Shown: positions 50,480-59,719 of the stretch, in pieces
How the letters are laid out: each line of letters opens with the position of its first letter
Numbering within the stretch: the first letter of the stretch is position 1
Assembly (NCBI GenBank): GCA_964468205.1
Contig: CAYXVG010000004.1
Location: forward strand, 62,001-126,000
Origin: CAWELS01 sp964468205
GTDB lineage: Bacteria > Acidobacteriota > Terriglobia > Bryobacterales > Bryobacteraceae
Direction of reading: 5' to 3'
Length of the DNA: 64,000 bases
Program-made: the position numbers and the translations under genes
The notes under the pieces: generated by a model
The model's input: the letters and a program-made list of their open reading frames with translations, nothing else
Database searches by the model: none
Told to the model about the DNA's origin: nothing

Positions 50480-51156
50480 CGGGCGATTTCTACCAGCACG
50501 CGCCGCGCCTCCGCGGCGGGGTCGGAGGCGCGGGTAATCTGCCGGCCGATCACCAGGTAGTCCGCCCCGTTCCGCACTGCTTCCGCCGGGGTCGCCACGC
50601 GCTTCTGATCACCCTTCCCCGCGCCGACGGAGCGAACGCCGGGAGTCACTAGCACCGCCTCGGCTCCCGCAATCTCCCGAACGGCCGCCACCTCGAGCGG
50701 GGAACAGACGACACCGTGCACCCCGGCCTCCCGGGCCTTGCGGACTCGCAACCGGACAAGGTCCTCCACCTCGCAGGGATAGCCAAGTTCCTCGAGGTCA
50801 TCCCGGTCGAAGCTGGTCAGGACGGTCACCGCGAGCAACTCGAGAGCCGAGCCCTCGGCTCCTTCCACTGCCGCGCGCATCACGGTCCCGCTGCCGTGGA
50901 TGGTAAGAAACCGTACTCCCGCTCCGGCCACCTGCCGGACCGCGCGCTTTACCGTCTCGCCAATGTCGTAGAACTTCATGTCGAGAAAGACATCCTTCTC
51001 TTCCCCGATCAATTCCCGGACAAATTCCATTCCGGCGGCGGCATAGAGCTCCATCCCTACTTTGTAGATGGAAACGCTTTCGCCGAGAGCCTTCACGATA
51101 GTTCGGGCGTCTTCGGCCGAGGGAACATCCAAAGCGACGATGATAGGATTCTTCAT
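50470..51156 (-). CDS. pyrF: Orotidine-5'-phosphate decarboxylase
   Basis: A 228-residue decarboxylase for the last step of UMP synthesis. The catalytic group D-x-K-x-x-D is in VFLDMKFYDIGETV (D59, K61, D64), and phosphate binding is in LVTPGVRSVGAGKGDQKRVATPAEA followed by VIGRQITRASDP. Full family length. The stop codon lies inside palindromic repeat copy C, but the last residues (VLVEIARIR) look normal. The start overlaps selD by four bases (51153-51156), so both are translated from one mRNA. Confidence 0.96.
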   Translation of the reverse strand: MKNPIIVALDVPSAEDARTIVKALGESVSIYKVGMELYAAAGMEFVRELIGEEKDVFLDMKFYDIGETVKRAVRQVAGAGVRFLTIHGSGTVMRAAVEGAEGSALELLAVTVLTSFDRDDLEELGYPCEVEDLVRLRVRKAREAGVHGVVCSPLEVAAVREIAGAEAVLVTPGVRSVGAGKGDQKRVATPAEAVRNGADYLVIGRQITRASDPAAEARRVLVEIARIR

Positions 51157-52178
51157 CGCACGCGAACCGCTTTGCCGCTCTTCCCGGTGACCCGCCCCAC
51201 CCGGTGAGCGCCGGGAAACGTCGACTCCAGCTTCTCGGCATCGTGGCCCGGCAGGGCGATCAGCAAGCCGCCGGAAGTCTGCGGATCGTGCAGCAAGTTG
51301 ATCAGCTCTTCGGCCAACCCATCCGCAAACTCCACGTCCGGCGCGGCGAACGCGCGGTTGTTCTTCAGGCCGCCGGGAATAGCGCCTTCCCGCGCATACT
51401 GCTTGGCGCCATCGAGGAATCCGACCGCTGCGGCTTCGATTTCGAGCGTCACGCCGCTGCCCCGCGCCATTTCCCGCCCATGCCCGATCAGCCCGAAGCC
51501 GGTGACGTCCGTGCAGCCGTGGACGTCGAAATCGAGCATCGTCTCACAGGCGGCGCGGTTGAGCTCCAGCATGGAGGCGATCGAGGCTTTGACATGCTCC
51601 TCCGCTGCGATTCCCTTCTTCAGCGCCGTGGAGATCACTCCGGTTCCGATGCGCTTCGTCAGCACCAGGGCGTCGCCCGGCAGCGCCCCAGAGTTTGTGA
51701 GAACCCGGTCCGGCGAAATCACCCCCGTGACGGCATAACCAAACTTGATCTCGCTATCGTTGATGGAATGGCCGCCGACGATGGCGCAGTCCGCCTCCGC
51801 CATCTTTCCGGCGCCGCCAGTCAGAATCTCTTGCAGGGTTTCGGCGCCGTCTTTCTGGGGGTAGGCGACGATGGTGAGCGCGGAGATCGGCCGGCCCCCC
51901 ATGGCATAAACGTCGCTCAGGGAGTTAGCGGCCGCAATCGCGCCGAAGGTGGCCGGATCATCGACAATTGGCGTGAAGAAGTCGACAGTCTGTACGAGGG
52001 CGCAATCCGGCGTCAGTCTGTACACTCCGGCGTCGTCGGCCTTCTCATAGCCGACCAGCACGTTCTCGTTTGTCACCCGCGGCACGCCGCAAAGCACCTG
52101 GTCCAAAACCTTTGGACTCAACTTGGACGCTCAACCGGCTGCTTTTACGTGTGCCGTCAACTTCTTCCGATCGGTCAC
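51153..52178 (-). CDS. selD: Selenide, water dikinase containing selenocysteine (in-frame UGA)
   Basis: Makes selenophosphate from selenide and ATP, the selenium donor for selenocysteine tRNA. ORF calling gives a 322-residue frame from 52121 and a separate frame ending with TGA at 52131. Read through, they form one 341-residue protein: GTG start at 52178, then KKLTAHVKAAG, UGA at 52133-52131 (residue 16), ASKLSP. In SelD this site is Cys or Sec, followed three residues later by the essential Lys (here K19), as in E. coli C17/K20. Later motifs: EKADDAGVYRL, TVDFFTPIVDDP, IVGGHSIND and GCTDVTGFGLIGH. A SECIS hairpin follows the UGA. Confidence 0.92.
52101..52133 (-). promoter_or_regulatory. Bacterial SECIS element of selD
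   Basis: On the mRNA the UGA (52133-52131) is followed after 13 bases by a perfect 7-bp stem GUCCAAA/UUUGGAC (52117-52111 with 52107-52101) capped by the loop GGU. Loop distance (20 bases from the UGA) and a G at the loop start match bacterial SECIS rules for SelB binding. Confidence 0.85.
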
Positions 52179-52236
52179 TACGGCTAATCCACTCCCGTTA
52201 ATTTGATTCTCATTTATACGAAACCGCGGTGCGGGT

Positions 52237-53550
52237 TTAGGTCCGCTTTTTGTAGCGGGAATCCGGCGGGTTACTCCCGTCGCCCTCATAGGACGGCCGC
52301 GGCGGCGCGTTGTCAACGAGCTTTCCGGCTCCCGCATCCCAGATCATCAACTCGCCCTGACGGTAGGAGTCCACGCCGAGTTTGATCGCCGTCATGACCT
52401 GGTAGCCAAGGTCCGGCCCCAGACGCGGCGTTTTGCGGTCGCGGATGCATTGCAGCCAGTCCGACATATGGTCGTCGTTCATGTCCCGCCGGCCCAGCAT
52501 CACCTCGTCGGCGGCAGCCTCACCCTCCGGGGTGTGGATCGGCTCCCGGAGCAGCTTTACTTTCGGGCCATCGAGAATGATCGTGCCTTTATGCCCGTAG
52601 ATCGCCACCGGGACAAAACGAACCGCGGCGGAGTTGGCCATCGACGCCGACATCGTAATGAAGAAATCCGGGTATTCGATTGTCGTCGAATAGGTATCCG
52701 GCACCTCGCGGTCCTTCTGAATGTAGATGCCGCCCGAGCCGGTGACACGGGTCGGGAAACCGCCCCCCATCGCATAAAGTAGCGGACCGAGACGGTGGTA
52801 GAAGAGATCCGTCGCGATGCCGCCGGAGTAGTCCCAGTACTTTCTCCAACGGAAAAAGCGTTCGGCGCTGAACGGGCGGTCCGGCGCCGGACCAAGCCAG
52901 CGCTTCCAATCGATGGTCTGCGGGCTCGCTTCCTCGTCGACGTAGTAGTTCCACTCGCCCACCTTCGAATTGCGCGAGTAAGTACTCTGAGCCCACAGGA
53001 CCTGGCCGATCTCGCCGGACTCGATCATCTGGCGCGCCTGATGGTAACGCATGTCAGAGAGATGCTGGCTGCCGACCTGCAGGACGCGCTCGTGCTTTTT
53101 CGCCGCGGCCGCGACGTTCTCAGCCTCTTCGACGGTCAATGTCATCGGCTTCTGGAGATAGACGTCCTTGCCCGCCTTCATCGCGTCAATGGCGATCCCG
53201 GCGTGCCAGTGATCCGGAGTTGAGATCATAACCGCATCAATATCGTCCCGCGCCAGGAGTTCCCGGTAATCCACGTAGACGCTCTTCTCATCCACCCCAG
53301 ACAGCGTCCTTGCTCGGTCGCGGTAACGCGAGTAAACATCGCAGACCGCCAGAGACTTCACGTCACCGTGCCCTTCGGAGCGCTGCACCATCCGCCGGAG
53401 CATGCCGGTACCGTTACCGCCAACACCGATATGACCAAGATTGACGCGGTCATTCGCCCCGCGCACCCGGTTTGCAGCCGCACCCATCACCGGAGCGGCT
53501 CCCGCTAGTCCAGCCACGCCGAGAAATCCCCGTCTGCTTGTGTTCTTCAT
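52237..53550 (-). CDS. Gfo/Idh/MocA family oxidoreductase, Tat-exported
   Basis: A 437-residue oxidoreductase. It starts with a twin-arginine signal (TSRRGFLGVAGLAGAAP). The NAD-binding strand is VNLGHIGVGGNGTGML, the EKP-like motif appears as VYLQKPMTLTVEEAE, and the C-terminal domain includes WDYSGGIATDLFYHRLGPL with a likely substrate-binding His. The C-terminus is extended by a proline-rich tail. The start at 53550 begins the Tat signal; ten codons are open upstream. 58 bases separate it from selD downstream. Confidence 0.92.
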   Translation of the reverse strand: MKNTSRRGFLGVAGLAGAAPVMGAAANRVRGANDRVNLGHIGVGGNGTGMLRRMVQRSEGHGDVKSLAVCDVYSRYRDRARTLSGVDEKSVYVDYRELLARDDIDAVMISTPDHWHAGIAIDAMKAGKDVYLQKPMTLTVEEAENVAAAAKKHERVLQVGSQHLSDMRYHQARQMIESGEIGQVLWAQSTYSRNSKVGEWNYYVDEEASPQTIDWKRWLGPAPDRPFSAERFFRWRKYWDYSGGIATDLFYHRLGPLLYAMGGGFPTRVTGSGGIYIQKDREVPDTYSTTIEYPDFFITMSASMANSAAVRFVPVAIYGHKGTIILDGPKVKLLREPIHTPEGEAAADEVMLGRRDMNDDHMSDWLQCIRDRKTPRLGPDLGYQVMTAIKLGVDSYRQGELMIWDAGAGKLVDNAPPRPSYEGDGSNPPDSRYKKRT

Positions 53551-53626
53551 GCCACACTCCTTCTTGATCCCAAGATTCACTGCGAGTATCGCTCTCCGCG
53601 GCGGGGCGTGTCAAATCAGAAAACTA

Positions 53627-53661
53627 TTGACATTTTCGATATTTCTATTATCATAGAAATA
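53627..53661 (+). promoter_or_regulatory. ars operon promoter with ArsR operator
   Basis: TTGACA at 53627-53632 and TATCAT at 53649-53654 (16-base spacing) form a good promoter. A perfect 8-bp inverted repeat TATTTCTA/TAGAAATA (53640-53647 and 53654-53661) overlaps the -10 box, where an ArsR-type repressor would block transcription. Confidence 0.72.
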
Positions 53662-53685
53662 CAGAACCACGAAGAGAGGCTTTCA

Positions 53686-54033
53686 TTGACGAAACGAGTC
53701 ACCAAGGCGGAGGTGAGCAGGGCTGCCGAGTTGTTCGCGGCGCTCGGGAGTGAACCGCGGGTGAAGATCATCCGCCTGCTTTTGTCGGCCCACCCCGCGG
53801 GTCTGGTGGTCGGAGATATCCAATCCGAGTTAAAGGTACCCAACTCGACCCTGTCACACCACCTCGACAAGCTGAAGGCGCACGGGCTGGTTCTGGTGCG
53901 CCGTGACCGCCAGTTCCTCTGGTACACCGCCAATGTCGAAGCCTTACGGAGCCTGCTCGGGTTCCTCTTCGCCGAGTGCTGTTCTCGAAACCACGTAATA
54001 GAAGCCGAGGAGTTTGTCGCGATATGCCGATAG
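53686..54033 (+). CDS. arsR: ArsR-family arsenic-responsive repressor
   Basis: A 115-residue winged-helix regulator: AELFAALGSEPRVKIIRLLL, then SELKVPNSTLSHHLDKLKAHGLVLVRRDRQFLWYTA, a complete ArsR domain. A CC pair (FAECCSRNH) near the C-terminus may bind arsenite, as in some ArsR types. I chose the TTG at 53686 with AGAGAGG about eight bases before it. The frame is open back to 53608, but that would place the promoter and operator inside the gene. It is followed by arsC with a 10-base overlap. Confidence 0.88.
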   Translation: MTKRVTKAEVSRAAELFAALGSEPRVKIIRLLLSAHPAGLVVGDIQSELKVPNSTLSHHLDKLKAHGLVLVRRDRQFLWYTANVEALRSLLGFLFAECCSRNHVIEAEEFVAICR

Positions 54034-54461
54034 CCCGTGTTCTTGTTCTCTGCACTGGAAACTCGTGCCGCAGTCAGATGGCCGAGGGAATCTTGAAGTC
54101 ACTTGATCCGGAATTGGAGGTGCATTCAGCCGGCACACAACCGGCGCCGGTCACCCATCCACTGGCGATTGCCGCGATGGAGGAGATCGGCATTGATATC
54201 AGCGGTGGAACGCCGAAGTCTGTCGGCCAGTTTCTGGATCAATCCTTCGATTACGTTGTCACCGTGTGCGGCAACGCCGAAGAGACCTGTCCAACCTTTG
54301 GCGGCAACGTCAAGGAACGGCTTCACATCGGCTTCGACGACCCGGCTGAGGCCCGCGGACCGCAAGAAGAGGTCATGCCGGTGTTTCGCCGCGTCCGCGA
54401 CGAGATCCGTGACCGTTTCCAGAAGTTCTACCAAGAGAAGATACAGGGAGCAAGATCGTAA
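54024..54461 (+). CDS. arsC: Arsenate reductase, thioredoxin-coupled (LMW-PTP fold)
   Basis: A 145-residue reductase that turns arsenate into arsenite. The phosphatase-like loop C-x5-R is in LVLCTGNSCRSQMAEG at the N-terminus, and the two relay cysteines lie seven residues apart in VTVCGNAEETCPTFGG, as Cys82/Cys89 in the Bacillus type. The DDPAEA stretch completes the active site. The ATG at 54024 overlaps arsR's end; the stop TAA shares its last base with the start of arsM. Electrons come from thioredoxin. Confidence 0.93.
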   Translation: MPIARVLVLCTGNSCRSQMAEGILKSLDPELEVHSAGTQPAPVTHPLAIAAMEEIGIDISGGTPKSVGQFLDQSFDYVVTVCGNAEETCPTFGGNVKERLHIGFDDPAEARGPQEEVMPVFRRVRDEIRDRFQKFYQEKIQGARS

Positions 54462-55291
54462 TGTCCGGCCAGAATGTCAGAGACAGTGTGAAGGCCCGCT
54501 ACGCCAGCGCCGCCCTCAGCGTGCTTGACGGCAATTCCTGTTGCGGTCCGGTGGGCTGCTGCGATCCTATTTCCGGCGGCGACGGCAAGGATCCCATCAC
54601 CTCAAACCTATACGAACTCGACCAAGTGCAAGGCGTACCGAGTGAAGCGCTGCTCGCATCGCTCGGCTGCGGCAACCCGACGGCTCTGGCGCAACTGGAA
54701 CCCGGCGAGACAGTGCTCGACCTTGGATCAGGGGGTGGCATCGACGTTCTGCTTTCGGCCAAACGGGTTGGGCCGGAGGGCAAGGCTTACGGTCTCGACA
54801 TGACCGACGAAATGCTCGCCCTGGCCAACAAGAATAAGGACAAGGCCGGCGTCGCGAACGTGGAGTTTCTCAAGGGCGAAATCGAGGACATACCACTGCC
54901 GGACAGCTCCGTGGACGTGCTGATATCGAACTGTGTCATCAATCTCTCCGCCGATAAGGACCAGGTGCTGCGCGAGGCGTTCCGGGTGCTCAAGCCCGGC
55001 GGCCGCTTCGCCGTTTCCGATGTGGTGGTGCGCGGCGAGGTTCCCAGCGAGCTGCGGCGCAACATGGAGCTTTGGACCGGCTGCATCGCCGGGGCGTTGG
55101 AAGAGAAGGAGTATATCCGGAAGCTCGAGGCCGCCGGCTTCGAGGAGGCGGGCGTGGAACCAACCCGAATCTACCGCGCGGACGACGCGAGGGAGTTTCT
55201 GAAAGAGAAAAACATCGACTATAGCGCCGTGGCAGAGCAGGTTGAGGGGAAGTTCATGAGCGCCTTCGTGAGGGCGCGGAAGCCGTTTTAG
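54461..55291 (+). CDS. arsM: Arsenite S-adenosylmethionine methyltransferase
   Basis: A 276-residue methyltransferase that methylates arsenite, producing methylated and volatile arsines. The SAM site is VLDLGSGGGIDVLLSAKRVG. Conserved Cys residues that hold As(III) are in NSCCGPVGCCDP at the N-terminus, LISNCVINLSADK in the middle and LWTGCIAGALEEKEY. Length and order fit ArsM. It is the last gene of arsR-arsC-arsM; no ArsB or Acr3 efflux gene follows in the window. Confidence 0.94.
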   Translation: MSGQNVRDSVKARYASAALSVLDGNSCCGPVGCCDPISGGDGKDPITSNLYELDQVQGVPSEALLASLGCGNPTALAQLEPGETVLDLGSGGGIDVLLSAKRVGPEGKAYGLDMTDEMLALANKNKDKAGVANVEFLKGEIEDIPLPDSSVDVLISNCVINLSADKDQVLREAFRVLKPGGRFAVSDVVVRGEVPSELRRNMELWTGCIAGALEEKEYIRKLEAAGFEEAGVEPTRIYRADDAREFLKEKNIDYSAVAEQVEGKFMSAFVRARKPF

Positions 55292-55339
55292 GGCGGTTGT
55301 TCGGAGCGTCTCCCGGGGCGCCGGAACGGGAGACTTGCT

Positions 55340-56464
55340 CTACTGTTGGCCGCGCTGCTCGACGGGTCCCTTGCTGACAACCAGGTTGCGGTAGGCGCCT
55401 TCAATCGCCGCCGCGACCGCATCGTGTTCGCTGGATTTAACAAAGCCGATGGTGAACTCGGCCGGCGTCTTAGTCAGTGACTTCTCGCAGCACTTGTACT
55501 CCCGGCCGAAACCGAAGACCGTCATATTGCCTTCCATCTGCCAGAACTGATCGTAGTCGCCATCGTCAGAGTGCTGAGCGAGGAAGAGGACCCGCTCGGA
55601 GTTCGCATCGCCGAAGTAGACCCACCGCGGCGATTCGAGTCTGCCCTGCCAGTCATTGCTCACCGGTTCGCGCGTGCCATCTGAGCGAACCCAGTAGTCG
55701 GTCTCCACGGCAAGCTGTCCTCCGGGAGTTCCTTCGTAGAGCACCCAGTAAGGGTGCGCAGCCTTTTGCACCGTCAGGGTGGCATAGCCTGGGTAAATCG
55801 ACCACTCAGCCGCCCAGGCGCCGTCATGGCAACGCGTCCGAATCCTGACCATCAGCGGACCATCGGCCACCATCCGGCTCTCGCACGTCTCGGCTCCAGG
55901 GTGTAGGCCGCCCTCGGGATGGATGATGTTCGGAATCCCGCGGTATTCGCCGGCGGACCCGCCACCGGGCCGGTAGCTGATCCAGTCCTTGCTCTCGCCG
56001 TCAATCAAAGAAGCGAAACCGCCGCCTAGCTTGTGGTAGTAGTAGACACCTGATGGGCTGGTGACAACGATGGTGTCCTGGCCCTGGTGCTGAACGTTGT
56101 CCTTGGCTGTGACCACACCTCTTACCTCGGGCCTTTCACCCTCGCCAAGATACAACTGGTAGACGCGTGCACCATCGGCGGGCGTCTCTCCTTTCATAAG
56201 GAACGTCAGCTCTTGCTGGTAATCGAGTTGGAACGGGACGCTGTCGTCCAACACCTCTCCTCTCTCATTCACTTCAACCACTCGCAGAGAGTTGGGAAAC
56301 TCGCCGGTAATCGTCACCGGGCGGTCCACCCGGGCAAATCCGTTGGCCCGCACCAGAACCGCCATTCTGGAGTTTCGCTCAGGGTCGGCCCACGTTTCCT
56401 TCCTGCCGCAGCCCGCGAGCAGAAGCGCGGCGAGCGTCCAACTAACGAATAGCCAGGTTCTCAT
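55340..56464 (-). CDS. Hypothetical lipoprotein of a polysaccharide-type operon
   Basis: A 374-residue protein with a lipobox (LAALLLAGCGRKE). Mainly beta-strand in character, with the segments GVYYYHKLGGGFASLIDG, RGIPNIIHPEGGLHPGAE and WSIYPGYATLTVQKAA. Such proteins are frequent next to secreted enzymes in acidobacteria and planctomycetes, but I cannot name a family or reaction. The ATG at 56464 lies 23 bases inside the end of the FG-GAP gene; the frame extends 23 codons further. Last gene of the minus-strand operon starting at 60979. Confidence 0.7.
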   Translation of the reverse strand: MRTWLFVSWTLAALLLAGCGRKETWADPERNSRMAVLVRANGFARVDRPVTITGEFPNSLRVVEVNERGEVLDDSVPFQLDYQQELTFLMKGETPADGARVYQLYLGEGERPEVRGVVTAKDNVQHQGQDTIVVTSPSGVYYYHKLGGGFASLIDGESKDWISYRPGGGSAGEYRGIPNIIHPEGGLHPGAETCESRMVADGPLMVRIRTRCHDGAWAAEWSIYPGYATLTVQKAAHPYWVLYEGTPGGQLAVETDYWVRSDGTREPVSNDWQGRLESPRWVYFGDANSERVLFLAQHSDDGDYDQFWQMEGNMTVFGFGREYKCCEKSLTKTPAEFTIGFVKSSEHDAVAAAIEGAYRNLVVSKGPVEQRGQQ

Positions 56465-58679
56465 AGACCACCACGTTCGGATGACTCCAGCCGATGGAGA
56501 CGATATCCATGTCCCCATCGCCGTCGATATCAATCGCGAGCGCGCCGTCGTGATGCTCGTCGCCCGTGTGAACCACGTGCTGTCGCCACTGCGCGCCCTT
56601 CCCGTCTATGTTCTCAAAAATGATCAGCCTGGCAGTCTCCGGCGTTTTGTAATTGTGCTCGCCGACCACCACATCAATGTCCCCATCCCCGTCCATGTCA
56701 GCGGCGCTCATCGCCATCGGGCCAACAGGCATCCCGATCTCATGCTCTGCCCAGACCGAGTCGAGCGAGTCCGGCTGCTCATACCAGGCGAGCTTTCCTG
56801 GTATGTTGATGGCCTCGAATCCGGCCACCGCGTCCAGCCGGCCGTCACCGTTGATGTCGGCCACTTGGTTGCGGTCCGGGTCTCCCTCCGCGGGGTTCAC
56901 CATTTGCACGGACCACTTCCCCCCGCCGTCATTCCGCAACCACCGCGTGCCCATAAGCAGATCGCGGTCGCCGTCGCGATCGATGTCGCCGGCGCTCAGA
57001 GCCTCGTCCTGCGAGAATTCACTGATCCTCCGCATGGTCCACTTTCCGGCGGCCGGGTTCTCCGGAGGGATTAGTAGTTGGACGCCATTGCCGGCCTTGT
57101 GCCACGAAAGGGCCACCTGGTATTCGCTGCCGGTTTCGAAACGGGCCACCGCGATACCCTGCTCGAAGTCGCCCCGCGCCTGCACGGCCTCCCTCACGAC
57201 GAACTTCCCGCTTCCGTCATTAACGGCCAGATAATAGTCCGCGCTGGCGTCGGAGGCCTTGGCGGGGCGGCCAAGCACGTCGTAATCGCCATCGAGGTCA
57301 GAGTCGTATACCGCCGACATGTTCATGATGGGCTCTCCGATGACGCTCCGCACCCACTTGCCTGCCGCCTTGCCTGGGTTCTTGTACCACCAGGCTCCGG
57401 TGAGGATGTCCTTCGCGCCGTCTCCATCCATGTCGGCCGCCTGAATCCAGATGGCACGGTGCGGCCGCTCGGCATCCACGACGTGACGCTTCCATTTGTT
57501 AAGCGTGAGTGGTCCCGTCGACCGTCCGTCGTTGCGCCAGATGTCAAGCCGCGGGCAGTTGTGCCGGAAGGCTTTGCCGAAGATATCGAGGTCGCCGTCG
57601 CCGTCAACGTCGCCGAGGCGGGCCTCGTGACTTCCCTGCCCTTGCTGGACAAGCTGAGTCTCGAAATCGCCCTTCCCGTCGCCATGGAACACGTACATCC
57701 GCGCGTTCGGATTGTCCACGACTCCGGACCACTGGCCCATCTCAGCGGCGAAGATATCGAGATTGCCGTCGCCGTCAATATCCCCCATCCGAAGCGAGTG
57801 ACCGTGGTTCACGTCATACGGCAGGATCTCGCGGTTCGTCCAGGCTTCTCCATTCCACTCGTAGATTCGCAGGCGGAGGATGTTGTCGCCAGGACCGAAA
57901 ACGATCTCCGGCCGGCCGCCCTTCTTGAACTGTCCCGCCAGCGGCCGCGAGAAGCGGTATGCGTCGTCCACCACGTGCGCCTCGAACTTCATTCCCTTGA
58001 TGTGCTCGAACCAGCGTCCGCCTCCGACGATGTCGAGCTTCCCGTCGAGGTTGATATCGGCCGCGGCGAGCCCCTCATGCTCCTGGCCGTCACTCCAGGT
58101 GTAGATGACATCGTAGGGCCATGGTTCGGTGGCTTGGGGATTTTCTGGAATCCTGAACAAGAGAAGCGATTTGGAGCGCTGGTTCCACGAGACCAACTCC
58201 ACCTTGCCATCGCCGTCGAAGTCGCCGAATATCTGGTCGTGATGCTTGTTGCCGCCATCATTCTTGATGAGCCGCCGGTTCCAGGGCTTCGCGGGATCAA
58301 AATCCGGATACGGATTCTCCCACCACCAGATCTTGTTGTCACCGGCGTCGGCTCCGAAGACGAGATCAAGATCGCCGTCTCCGTCGATGTCGTGGTACGC
58401 GCCGCCCGCCTCTATCCGATTCAACGTGTCGTCGATGATATGGCGATTCCAGCGCTTTCCCTCGAGACGGTACCAGACCACGGAGGGACCGGCCTTGCGT
58501 GATCCGACAATCAGGTCGTCGTCACCGTCCTTGTCGATGTCCACCACGAGCGAGGCCGTCGGCTCGGGCGCTGCATGGGGCACGGGAAGATCGAAGTTAT
58601 CGCTTGAAAGATGTGTCCAGCGCAACTGGGCCGCGCACAAAAGTGGAAGCAAGAGAGAGAGGAGAATGATCCGTTTCAT
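56442..58679 (-). CDS. Secreted FG-GAP/VCBS repeat protein
   Basis: A 745-residue protein with a signal peptide (residues 1-17) and about eleven FG-GAP-like repeats, each with a calcium-type D-x-D-x-D-x-D-x-D motif (for example DIDKDGDDDLIVG, DIDGDGDLDLVFG and DMDGDGAKDILTG). It should fold as one or two beta-propellers outside the cytoplasm and bind calcium. Comparable proteins are thought to bind partners or polysaccharide. It directly follows the dehydrogenase gene (two bases). Confidence 0.92.
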   Translation of the reverse strand: MKRIILLSLLLPLLCAAQLRWTHLSSDNFDLPVPHAAPEPTASLVVDIDKDGDDDLIVGSRKAGPSVVWYRLEGKRWNRHIIDDTLNRIEAGGAYHDIDGDGDLDLVFGADAGDNKIWWWENPYPDFDPAKPWNRRLIKNDGGNKHHDQIFGDFDGDGKVELVSWNQRSKSLLLFRIPENPQATEPWPYDVIYTWSDGQEHEGLAAADINLDGKLDIVGGGRWFEHIKGMKFEAHVVDDAYRFSRPLAGQFKKGGRPEIVFGPGDNILRLRIYEWNGEAWTNREILPYDVNHGHSLRMGDIDGDGNLDIFAAEMGQWSGVVDNPNARMYVFHGDGKGDFETQLVQQGQGSHEARLGDVDGDGDLDIFGKAFRHNCPRLDIWRNDGRSTGPLTLNKWKRHVVDAERPHRAIWIQAADMDGDGAKDILTGAWWYKNPGKAAGKWVRSVIGEPIMNMSAVYDSDLDGDYDVLGRPAKASDASADYYLAVNDGSGKFVVREAVQARGDFEQGIAVARFETGSEYQVALSWHKAGNGVQLLIPPENPAAGKWTMRRISEFSQDEALSAGDIDRDGDRDLLMGTRWLRNDGGGKWSVQMVNPAEGDPDRNQVADINGDGRLDAVAGFEAINIPGKLAWYEQPDSLDSVWAEHEIGMPVGPMAMSAADMDGDGDIDVVVGEHNYKTPETARLIIFENIDGKGAQWRQHVVHTGDEHHDGALAIDIDGDGDMDIVSIGWSHPNVVVYENLAIR

Positions 58680-58681
58680 GG

Positions 58682-59719
58682 TCAGTCCTTATCGGGCCGC
58701 AGAATGACCTTTGTCGCGGCGCCGTCCTGGGTTACCTCGAAAGCTTTAGCATAATCCTTCAGCGCGAACTCGTGGGAGACCAGCAGGTCGGCGTCGATCT
58801 TCCTCTCGCTCATCAGTTGAATGGACCGCTGCCACGACGTCCAAACATAGCCATACGAGCCGATGACGTCCAGTTCTTTCATCGAGATCGAGTTGAAGTC
58901 CGTTTCAATCGGCCCCGGGTACATACCCAGCGGAACCAGAGTGCCCTGCTTCTTGACGGCCTTCCAGCAGACGGCCAGCGATGCGGCGGCGCCGGCACAC
59001 TCGAAGACGGTGTCGGCCCCACGGCCGCCCGTTAATTCCAGCACGGCCTCGACCACGTCCTGCTCACTCGCGTTGATCACATGATCGGCGCCGAGTTTGC
59101 GGGCACACTCCATTCGGTTGCGGTCTTTGTCGAGTCCACTGATCACCACTTTTGCGCCCTCGAGCTTGGCCACCTGCATGGTCAGCAGTCCCACACAGCC
59201 GATACCGCTCACCAATACCAAGTCTCCGGCATGCACTTGGTGGCGCTCGATGGCCGCGTGGACGGCCACCGAGGCCGGCTCCCCAAGAGCCGCCTGCCGC
59301 CAGGAAACGTTATGCGGCAGATGATGGCACTGGGACGCGCGAATCGTGATGTAGTCGGCGAAAGCGCCATCGGTCATGTAGCCTTTCGATTCGCGCTCGG
59401 CGCACATAAAGGGATTGCCGGCCCGGCAGTAGTAGCAGTTGCCGCAGGTGCGCGCCGGGTTCGCCGCCACCACCCGGTCTCCGGGAACGAAGTCACGGAC
59501 AAGTTCACCCGCTTCGACAACAGTGCCGCAGAACTCGTGCCCGAGAACCACCGGGGCGTCGCAGCGCCACGTTCCCCTGATGATGTGTATATCGGTGCCG
59601 CAGATGCCCGCCGCGTTCACGCGCAGCTTCACCTCGTCGGGCAGGGGTGTCGGCTCCGGCCAGTCCGCCGAAAACTCCAGGAACCCTTCGCCGGGTTCCG
59701 TCTTCACGACAGCTCTCAT
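58682..59719 (-). CDS. Zinc-dependent alcohol/polyol dehydrogenase (MDR family)
   Basis: A 345-residue medium-chain dehydrogenase. The catalytic zinc region is GICGTDIHIIRGTW and VVLGHEFCGTVVEAG; the structural zinc cysteines are in CGNCYYCRAGNPFMCAERE. The NAD site is SGIGCVGLLTMQVAKLEGAKV. It resembles sorbitol/threonine dehydrogenases and may oxidise a sugar or polyol. The ATG follows the stop of the preceding gene without a gap (59720), so it is in one operon with the secreted proteins around it. Confidence 0.93.
   Translation of the reverse strand: MRAVVKTEPGEGFLEFSADWPEPTPLPDEVKLRVNAAGICGTDIHIIRGTWRCDAPVVLGHEFCGTVVEAGELVRDFVPGDRVVAANPARTCGNCYYCRAGNPFMCAERESKGYMTDGAFADYITIRASQCHHLPHNVSWRQAALGEPASVAVHAAIERHQVHAGDLVLVSGIGCVGLLTMQVAKLEGAKVVISGLDKDRNRMECARKLGADHVINASEQDVVEAVLELTGGRGADTVFECAGAAASLAVCWKAVKKQGTLVPLGMYPGPIETDFNSISMKELDVIGSYGYVWTSWQRSIQLMSERKIDADLLVSHEFALKDYAKAFEVTQDGAATKVILRPDKD

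Noticed and set aside
52131..52337. A separate 68-codon gene upstream of selD
   Set aside because: Its last residues are the N-terminus of SelD and its stop is the selenocysteine codon; the upstream part is noncoding leader and Gfo/Idh antisense.
57078..58502. A 474-codon plus-strand frame
   Set aside because: Antisense to the FG-GAP gene; apparent repeats only mirror the FG-GAP repeats.
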